A DNA stretch of 64,000 nucleotides from Chryseobacterium ginsenosidimutans (GTDB taxonomy: Bacteria; Bacteroidota; Bacteroidia; Flavobacteriales; Weeksellaceae): positions 3,100,001 to 3,164,000 of the forward strand of contig NZ_JANUCO010000001.1 of NCBI RefSeq assembly GCF_024807225.1, given 5' to 3'. The translations under genes were made by a program, and so were the position numbers. Positions within the stretch are counted from its first letter, which is position 1. Every line of letters starts with the position of its first letter. The notes under the pieces are model-generated. The model did no database searches. It saw only the letters and a program-made list of their open reading frames with translations, and was not told the origin of the DNA. This document shows positions 58,070 through 64,000 of the stretch, piece after piece.

Positions 58070-59372
58070 TTATATACTTTCCGACGGATCGAAATTGATG
58101 TATGGTTTGTTATTGACTTTACTTTTTTTTGATTTTCTTCTGAACATAATAAAAGCGATGAGAGAAGAAATTAACGTGACGACTACGATGATGTAGTTTA
58201 ATTTTATATAAAAATTCAGCCAGGAAGTCTGCGGTGAACCGAAGTTTTTGTAAAGTAAAATTAAAACGCTCCCCAAATAACCGAAAGAATCTACCAAATA
58301 AATTAGAAATCCTACATTTCCTTTGATGTCAAAAGCGGCGATCATCCTGTCAAAATAAATTCCGTTGAACGGGATGTAGCACAAATACATGCCAAAACCC
58401 GAGAGAAACCATCCAGACAAAAGGCGACATAGCGCTGGTTTCAAATAAATAAGTTGAAAAACCGACCGTTAAAATTCCGCCAAAAAGAATGTAATGATAA
58501 TAGGCAAAAGCCTTTTTGTTATTCTTCACTTTTACCATGAAACTTAAAATTAAAAGCACCATGATCGCAATCGGAATTTCCGTTAATGTAAAGATCGAAC
58601 TATCGAATTTGATGTGTAAATTATCCCAGATTTCGCGGTTGAAATTATCTCTGAAATCCCTTAAAATCGTTAAACTCACATATAAAAATGTAATGCAGAT
58701 GATCGGAACAAAAAACTGCTGAATGATTTTTTTTCTTTCGATTTTATTAAGTGGCTGTCTTTTGTTTTTTAATGCAATATCTTCTTCGGTCGGTTTTGGA
58801 AGTTTCTCCAACATGAAACCAAAAATTAATAATGGGATAATGAAAATTAATCCTGCCGAAAAAGGCATCCAGAATTCTGAAATATTAAAAGTATCCATTA
58901 AAAATTTCCCTACAGATTTTGTAAATCCTGAAGAAACGACAAAACTTGAACACAAAAATAATCCGATAATTTCCGTGGTTTTTCGTCCTTCAATGTAGGA
59001 GAAAACAATTCCCCAAATCATTCCCAACGGAATCCCGTTAATGAACATAAAAATAATGTTGTAAGGAGCAGGAACGACTGCAAAACCGAGCAAAGCAAGC
59101 TCTGCAACCGCGATGAATGTGAATAAATAAAAGATTCTTTTTTCCGGTTTTAATTCTGAAATAAATTTAATTCCGATAAATTTTGAGATAAAATATCCCA
59201 TCACCTGAGTAATGATAATCAAGACTTTATAATCTACTCCGAAATAAGCAAGACCTTCGAAAGACGCGACTGTAAAGGGTTTCCGAAAACCATACATGCA
59301 AAAGTAGACCCCGAAAGCAGCGAAAGCCGCTCTCAGTGTTACTACTGTTTTTTTATTGATCGTTTCTGCCAT
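58070..59372 (-). pseudogene. DUF5690-type MFS-like permease (+1 frameshift)
   Basis: The reconstructed protein has 433 residues with about 11-12 transmembrane helices, starting KKTVVTLRAAFAAFGVYFC. The first frame loses sense after FVWMVSLGF and stops at 58350. The other frame continues GMYLCYIPFNGIYFDRMIAA to the C-terminus. Removing one base in the A-run at 58394-58397 joins them. DUF5690 proteins resemble MFS sugar-phosphate or glycerol-phosphate antiporters. In this operon an inner-membrane phosphonate importer is the natural reading (inference). It is 10 bp after the receptor gene and 12 bp before the oxidoreductase. Confidence 0.85.
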
Positions 59373-59382
59373 TTTGATGTGG

Positions 59383-62208
59383 TTAGAAATTAAGTTTTAC
59401 ACCTAAATTGGATCTTACTCCATAATATTCAACCTGTTCGGGACGCGTTTCATCTTTTCCGAAATGATAGATCAAAGGTTTGTTCAGAATGTTGTTTACA
59501 TCAACATATAACATCAAATGTTTGGTAAATTGATAAGAACCTCCGAAGTCTAAGCTGCTGTATTTCCCGTAATATGAATCATTTAGATCATCTTCTGCAT
59601 ATTCTACCGCATACTTTCCTTTGTAGTTGTAAGCCAGTCTTGCGTTGAATCCTTTTTTCTCGAAGAACAACTGAATGTTGTACAATTCTTTCGCCTGATA
59701 AGGAAGTTTCACCTCTCTTCCGCTTGGTTTTTCCATTTTAGAATCCATGAAAGTGGCGTTCAACTGTGTTCCGAAATATTGCAGGAAACCGGGTAAGAAA
59801 TCGAATCTTCTGTTCATTCCTAATTCAATTCCGCTTAACGAAGCTTTTTTTCCGTTATTTGGCGCAGTGAATTGTACTCCGTTATTTCCATTATAATTTC
59901 CGATAAATGAGTCTTGGAAAATAGGATCGGTGATTGATTTATAGAAAACTCCACCACTCAAAATCCCAACGTTTGAGAAATAATATTCACCCATTAAATC
60001 GAAATTCAAAGAATAAGTCGGATTCAAATTCGGATTTCCACCTTTAAATTCGTTATCCGCTTCACTGTACGTTCCACCCGGAGTTAAGTCTCCAAAATTC
60101 GGTCTTGAGAACGTTCTCGTTGCTGCAAAACGTAGATTTGTTTTGTCGTTTAAGGCATATTTAATGTGCAACATCGGCAAAACGGCAAGGTATTTTTTCG
60201 TGTTTTCAACAGGAACTAACGTATTGTCGATCACATTGTATCCCTTCACTTTTGTATCCGTATTCGACAATCTGATTCCTCCTAAAATCGTGATCTGATC
60301 ATTCACTTTATATGTTCCCATTCCGTATGCATCGGCATGTTTTTCGAAAACATCGAAGTTTCTTCCTAATGCTTTATTGTATTCAAGAGATTCGGAATCG
60401 GCAGGATTTATCTTTAAATTTCCCTGATTCTGAAACCAGAACTGATCCATTCCCGAAGTCGATAAAACTGGTCCGAAAGTGTTTCCGATATGGGTATTCA
60501 TTTCACTTAAATATTTTGGACCGTTCGCTTGAGTGGTAATATATTGACCAAAATCTGATAAAAGTGGCGCTGTTCCGTTGCTCCAATTGTAGAAAATATC
60601 AGAGAATTTTGCATTACGCTCCTTGTCTCTGTATTTGAAACCATATTTTAAGGTTAATTTGTCAGAAGCATTGATCTCATGGTTAAAAGCTGCTACAATT
60701 TTATCTTTTTCCTCAACAAAAACTTTGTAAAATTCAAGGTCTGTGAATTTCATTTGAGAAGCATCCATCTTGAAATTCGGATCACTGTAAAAACCAAATA
60801 ATGCATCCGGATCTTTGTAATCTAATTTCCCGCCATCCGCTTTCCAGTAAGCTCTCGGACCATTTCCGTGATCTGCAATGTAGCTTGGATCAATCCCAAC
60901 TCCGGATTGGGTATATTTTATAACGTAATAGGAATTATTTTGCTTGTCAGGAATATTTCCATATTTAAATCTGTTGTCATAATAAGATAAATCCCAGTCG
61001 ATTTTGCTTTTATTTAAATTATGAACTGCTCCTAAAGAAATTGAAGTTAATTCTGTAATCAACAGGTTATGAATATTTTGCAATTCTACTCTTGCCGTAT
61101 TATTTGTCGAACTGAATTTATCAAATCTGATTCTGTGCTTGTAATGCGTTTCGTCATCAGACAATGTTCCGTACATTCCTTTTAGATAAAATGTCGTTTT
61201 CGGAGACAAGACATATTCAAAAGCGGTATTGATTCCGGTAGTTTTTCTAACTCCATTATAATCACGAAGTTCTAATCTGAAAACCCCTTCATCACCACTT
61301 CTTCTCGCTTCAAAATTATCTGTCGACCAGTTTCTGATGAAATGTGCAAAATTGAATAGATACCCGAATTTTTTATCTTTCGTTCTTCCTCCGTAAAGTA
61401 ATCCGATGTTGTAAACTCCTTTATCCGATTTAGCATTATATCCGCTTCCCAGTGTTGCCTTAAACTCGGTTTTCATGGGTGGAGTTTTGGTGATAAAATT
61501 CACGCCACCTCCGATTCCGTCGGATTCCATGTCGGGTGTGAAAGATTTATTCACGTGAACGTAGGAAATTAATTCTGTCGGGAAAAAGTCGAATGCTGTT
61601 GCTCTGGAAGTTGTTTCTTCTTCTGCGGTCGGAAGTCTGTTTCCGTTGATCGTTGTTGATGCCCAAAACGGCGGCAATCCTCTGAGAGAAACGAATCTTC
61701 CTTCTCCCTGATCTCTTTCAATTGAAACACCTTGTACACGCTGAACCGTTTCTGCAGCGTTTCTGTCCGGTAATTTCCCAATTGCATCTGAAGCAATGAC
61801 ATTGGAAATATTAATGGCATTTTTTTGAAGGTTTAATGCTCTCGCTTCACTGTTTTTAAGAGATCCCGTAACAATTACTTCATCGATATTTTTTTGTTTC
61901 TGGAACATTGAGATCACTCCCAAATCCATTGCCTGCTCTGACTGCAAATCTATAGTAAGACCTTTATTTTCGTAGCCTATATAAGATATCTGCACATCAT
62001 AATGACCGGGTTTCAGATCATTTACCGAAAATTTCCCTTCGATATCGGTGATTATTATTTTAGAACTTCCGGTGATTTTCACGGTGGCTCCCGGAAGTGG
62101 CTGATTATTGTCTGAAACAATTCCTGTGACTACCTGCTTTTGAGCAGAGATAAAAATAGTACAACAGGCAAAAAGAGGGAATAGAGATTTTTTTATTACT
62201 GATTCCAT
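59383..62208 (-). CDS. TonB-dependent receptor with carboxypeptidase-like N-terminal domain
   Basis: The 941-residue outer-membrane protein has a signal peptide (MESVIKKSLFPLFACCTIFISAQ in two parts), then a carboxypeptidase-like regulatory domain (VVTGIVSDNNQPLPGATVKI, about 25-110). The plug domain follows (IDEVIVTGSLKNSEARALN, AAETVQRVQGVSIERDQGEG, FVSLRGLPPFWASTTINGNR), then a 22-strand-type barrel ending in VRSNLGVKLNF, the aromatic terminal residue expected for barrel assembly. No SusD partner gene is present, so it is not a Sus-type glycan system. Its position first in the operon points to uptake of the phosphonate substrate. Confidence 0.93.
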   Translation of the reverse strand: MESVIKKSLFPLFACCTIFISAQKQVVTGIVSDNNQPLPGATVKITGSSKIIITDIEGKFSVNDLKPGHYDVQISYIGYENKGLTIDLQSEQAMDLGVISMFQKQKNIDEVIVTGSLKNSEARALNLQKNAINISNVIASDAIGKLPDRNAAETVQRVQGVSIERDQGEGRFVSLRGLPPFWASTTINGNRLPTAEEETTSRATAFDFFPTELISYVHVNKSFTPDMESDGIGGGVNFITKTPPMKTEFKATLGSGYNAKSDKGVYNIGLLYGGRTKDKKFGYLFNFAHFIRNWSTDNFEARRSGDEGVFRLELRDYNGVRKTTGINTAFEYVLSPKTTFYLKGMYGTLSDDETHYKHRIRFDKFSSTNNTARVELQNIHNLLITELTSISLGAVHNLNKSKIDWDLSYYDNRFKYGNIPDKQNNSYYVIKYTQSGVGIDPSYIADHGNGPRAYWKADGGKLDYKDPDALFGFYSDPNFKMDASQMKFTDLEFYKVFVEEKDKIVAAFNHEINASDKLTLKYGFKYRDKERNAKFSDIFYNWSNGTAPLLSDFGQYITTQANGPKYLSEMNTHIGNTFGPVLSTSGMDQFWFQNQGNLKINPADSESLEYNKALGRNFDVFEKHADAYGMGTYKVNDQITILGGIRLSNTDTKVKGYNVIDNTLVPVENTKKYLAVLPMLHIKYALNDKTNLRFAATRTFSRPNFGDLTPGGTYSEADNEFKGGNPNLNPTYSLNFDLMGEYYFSNVGILSGGVFYKSITDPIFQDSFIGNYNGNNGVQFTAPNNGKKASLSGIELGMNRRFDFLPGFLQYFGTQLNATFMDSKMEKPSGREVKLPYQAKELYNIQLFFEKKGFNARLAYNYKGKYAVEYAEDDLNDSYYGKYSSLDFGGSYQFTKHLMLYVDVNNILNKPLIYHFGKDETRPEQVEYYGVRSNLGVKLNF

Positions 62209-62210
62209 TG

Positions 62211-62266
62211 TTTACATATATTAAATTTCTACTGCAAAACAACTCAATAATTTTAATATATGTAAA
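62211..62266. promoter_or_regulatory. Candidate operator in front of the TonB receptor
   Basis: The perfect 15-bp inverted repeat TTTACATATATTAAA (62211-62225) and TTTAATATATGTAAA (62252-62266) is separated by 26 bp and begins 2 bp before the receptor start codon. A similar half-site lies at the XRE gene. The gap 62209-62543 otherwise holds a terminator. Confidence 0.6.
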
Positions 62267-62407
62267 TTTTTAATGTTAATTAATATTTAAGAAGTATCTA
62301 TTTTATGTTAACTGAGTCTTATCTCTTTTTTATTTCGTGTAGTTTATAAAAATGGAATTTCACATCATAAAACCCTATTAAACAAACGATTATTATCAAA
62401 AATAAAA

Positions 62408-62433
62408 AATGAACCATTCATCCGTGGTTCATT
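62408..62433 (-). terminator. Terminator of the XRE regulator gene
   Basis: AATGAACC pairs with GGTTCATT; on the minus strand it is followed by TTTTTTATTTTT. It means the regulator and the receptor operon are separate transcripts. Confidence 0.8.
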
Positions 62434-62543
62434 GTATTTTGATATTAAAATAAATTTTATGTTAAGAATCGGAAATATCGAAAATTGTAAATTTTACTAT
62501 TTGTAAACTTTTTACCTAAAATAGATTTAAAATCATCTTCTTT

Positions 62544-63119
62544 TTAGTTATTATCCGAATAGAAATAAAGTACCAGCATAATACAGCTTTCATCACTGAT
62601 GCTTACCGGTACGTGGGGAAGTTTCCCGTTGAAGTACAAAGAATCACCTTCTTTTAAAATAATTTCTTCGTTATCGATTAAATATTTCACCTCGCCTTTT
62701 AGAATATATTTAAATTCCCAAGCATCTGTAATTACTTTTTCTCTTTTAGAATTAGGTCCAAGAGTTAGCAAAACAGCTTCAAAACCTAGTGAATGAAGGC
62801 TTTTACTGAAAATATGCATGTACTTAAAACCTTCGGCTTCCACTTCCTTTTCTATAACCTGCTGACTTTCTTTAGGTAAATAAATGAATTTTGCATTCGA
62901 TTTTTTCTCAACACCTTCAAAAAAATAACTCGCATCGATTTCTAATGACTGAATCAAATCCAAAAGTACAGGAAGAGAAGGAATTGTTCGTCCATTTTCG
63001 ATTCTGGAAATCAAACCATTGCTTACATTTGCTCTGAGAGCCAGCTCGTTAATAGTTAAATTATTTTTTTTCCTAATATCTTTTAATCTCTTTCCAATAC
63101 CTATTAAAAAATCATTCAT
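62544..63119 (-). CDS. XRE-family regulator with C-terminal cupin domain
   Basis: The 191-residue protein has a Cro/CI-type helix-turn-helix at about 10-65 (LKDIRKKNNLTINELALRAN, VSNGLISRIENGRTIPSLPV). A cupin small-molecule-sensing domain spans about 110-185 (EFKYILKGEVKYLIDNEEI, GDSLYFNGKLPHVP). The HTH-cupin form (like SutR or PuuR) often senses a metabolite of the pathway it controls. It is directly upstream of the receptor operon, which fits a regulator of phosphonate uptake and use. The cupin may bind the amine or the aldehyde (speculation). Confidence 0.9.
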   Translation of the reverse strand: MNDFLIGIGKRLKDIRKKNNLTINELALRANVSNGLISRIENGRTIPSLPVLLDLIQSLEIDASYFFEGVEKKSNAKFIYLPKESQQVIEKEVEAEGFKYMHIFSKSLHSLGFEAVLLTLGPNSKREKVITDAWEFKYILKGEVKYLIDNEEIILKEGDSLYFNGKLPHVPVSISDESCIMLVLYFYSDNN

Positions 63120-63144
63120 ATCATTTACTATTAGCTCAATCTGG

Positions 63145-63175
63145 TTATATGTAGCGGCAAATTTACTATATTAAA
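63145..63175 (-). promoter_or_regulatory. Promoter and operator-like half-sites of the XRE gene
   Basis: TTATATGTA (63145-63153) and TTTACTATATTAAA (63162-63175) resemble the half-sites before the TonB receptor. Between and overlapping them is a -7-like TAAATTTG on the minus strand (63158-63165), placing the sites over the promoter. This suggests autoregulation. Confidence 0.5.
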
Positions 63176-63261
63176 TGATAATTCTTTCATAATATTTATA
63201 AATTGGAAATAGTCAATACCCAATTCTTTTAAACTTTTATTGAAAATTTCTAACTCTTTTT

Positions 63262-63437
63262 GTTGGAAATCGCAAAGGCGCAAAGCTTTTTATATTATAC
63301 AGTTTTTAAGGCGCAAGAAAATCGAAGATTTTCAATAAATATTTTACAATAAAACGGTAAAAATTTTATCATAGATAAAATCTTTGCGCCTTAAAACATT
63401 GTTATAGATATTATATTGCGCCTTTGCGATTTCCAAC
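63262..63437. repeat. 176-bp nested palindromic element
   Basis: The outer 22-bp arms (63262-63283, GTTGGAAATCGCAAAGGC..., and 63416-63437) are perfectly complementary. Inner arms (about 63302-63320 and 63377-63397, TTAAGGCGCAA-type) and two small hairpins (GAAAATCGAAGATTTTC and ATTTTATCATAGATAAAAT) are nested inside. No open frame is present. The gap 63120-63528 also holds the XRE promoter and the next gene's terminator. Confidence 0.8.
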
Positions 63438-63467
63438 TATAAAAATAAAAGTTGAAACAAATTCATC

Positions 63468-63502
63468 AAAAAAACTCAGCAACCAATTAAGATCGCTGAG
63501 TT
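63468..63502 (-). terminator. Terminator of the glycosylhydrolase gene
   Basis: The stem AACTCAGC / GCTGAGTT, read on the minus strand, is followed by seven T. Confidence 0.85.
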
Positions 63503-63528
63503 TAATTTTTAGTATCTTTTAATTAAAA

Positions 63529-64000
63529 TTACTTTATTTTCTTCGCCATATAGTCACTTTCGTTTCCTAATCTGTCAATGGCTTTGATGGCAATTGCATT
63601 CAACGTTTTACCATCTTTATATTTAGGGATCTCTTTTGAAAGCTGATCTAACGTTAGAATCTCCGTTTCCCAAGCTCCATTGTACTGAGTGAAAAGCACC
63701 CATTGGAAAACATCTTTTATATTTTTATTACTCCAGTTTGTCTGTACAAAACTCCCGTTATCATTGATAAATAAGGTCGGAGTCTGTAACGGAACTGTTT
63801 TCAACCAAGGGGTTTTCGGAACCAATGCCTTCTCTTTGTACGGTCCGTTTTTCAACGTTGGAAGCATGTTGGCATTTTTTGTAAGACCTGCAATACTCCA
63901 ATGAACTTCTCCGGCATCTTTTCCTAAAACCTGTCTTGAAATTTCAATCTGATTTTTAATTTCCGTCGAACGATCTGATGATTTAATTTCAACGGTATTT
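63529..64000 (-). CDS. Family-10-like (GHL10) glycosylhydrolase, C-terminal part
   Basis: The gene is cut by the window edge; about 156 C-terminal residues are visible and the frame is open to 64000. Visible segments are GEVHWSIAGLTKN, MLPTLKNGPYKEKALVPKTP, then FQWVLFTQYNGAWETEILTL and NAIAIKAIDRLGNESDYMAK. The last resembles a fibronectin-III-like module that ends GHL10/YngK-type glycoside hydrolases of Bacteroidetes. The catalytic part lies outside, so the assignment is tentative. A Met at 63867 is internal, not the start. Confidence 0.6.
   Translation of the reverse strand, partial: NTVEIKSSDRSTEIKNQIEISRQVLGKDAGEVHWSIAGLTKNANMLPTLKNGPYKEKALVPKTPWLKTVPLQTPTLFINDNGSFVQTNWSNKNIKDVFQWVLFTQYNGAWETEILTLDQLSKEIPKYKDGKTLNAIAIKAIDRLGNESDYMAKKIK

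Noticed and set aside
59383..62208. SusC-type glycan receptor
   Set aside because: No SusD gene is present and the neighbours fit phosphonate use.
63689..63904. 71-codon plus-strand frame at the window end
   Set aside because: It is antisense to the glycosylhydrolase coding frame, which is open to the edge.

Overview
The window looks like a chromosomal segment of a Flavobacteriia bacterium, most likely Chryseobacterium or a close Weeksellaceae relative. The evidence is AT-rich DNA, type IX secretion sorting domains, three GLPGLI-family proteins, a TonB-dependent receptor with a carboxypeptidase-like N-terminal domain, double-glycine leader peptides, TAnnTTTG-type -7 promoter elements and no clear Shine-Dalgarno sequences. 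No phage, insertion sequence with a transposase, CRISPR array or rRNA was seen.

Layout. 1-1.1 kb: TetR regulator followed by the start of a TolC-type efflux gene. 1.2-9.3 kb: large T9SS-secreted SBBP/HYR protein, CvfB, LpdA, a Cys-motif protein and a GT4 glycosyltransferase. 9.7-18.2 kb: RecQ divergent from KdsD, then TatC and two secreted metallopeptidases (M1, M61). 18.4-24.7 kb: double-glycine peptide, histidine kinase with PBP4-type DacB, PepE, a TPR protein, a DUF1905/YdeI protein, a repeat-rich gap and transaldolase. 24.8-31.6 kb: two GLPGLI genes downstream of a BlaR1-like/BlaI pair, then a small secreted protein with a third GLPGLI gene. 32.6-33.0 kb: four tandem initiator tRNAs. 33.1-38.4 kb: TsaC, CPBP protease, YaaA, PrmC and others. 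38.4-41.8 kb: RhaM, epimerase, SDR and AraC-type regulator. 41.8-48.1 kb: topoisomerase IV genes with rhomboid and lipoprotein genes. 48.4-54 kb: response-regulator remnant, aminotransferase, AraC/SDR pair, second double-glycine peptide, YchF and ferritin. 54.2-63.1 kb: an organophosphonate-type locus. The window ends inside a family-10-like glycosylhydrolase gene.

The most interesting system is the 56.2-63.1 kb locus. An XRE-cupin regulator precedes a TonB-dependent receptor, a DUF5690 MFS-like permease, an FAD oxidoreductase (TIGR03364 type) and a PhnX-like HAD hydrolase (TIGR03351 type). The last four are 7-12 bp apart. The hydrolase keeps the DxAGT motif, the cap-domain lysine and the motif-III arginine of phosphonatases. 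This suggests outer-membrane uptake, inner-membrane import, oxidative deamination to a phosphono-aldehyde and C-P cleavage. A similar AT-rich operator-like half-site lies in front of both the regulator and the receptor. A secreted alkaline-phosphatase-fold protein with LamG and T9SS domains follows.

Two window-wide patterns stand out. Nine genes carry a single frameshift, and all nine are repaired by removing one base, which points to insertion-type sequence errors more than gene decay. Intergenic regions carry several families of palindromic repeats, including five elements of exactly 33 nt that share a TTTAAA centre but differ in arm sequence.
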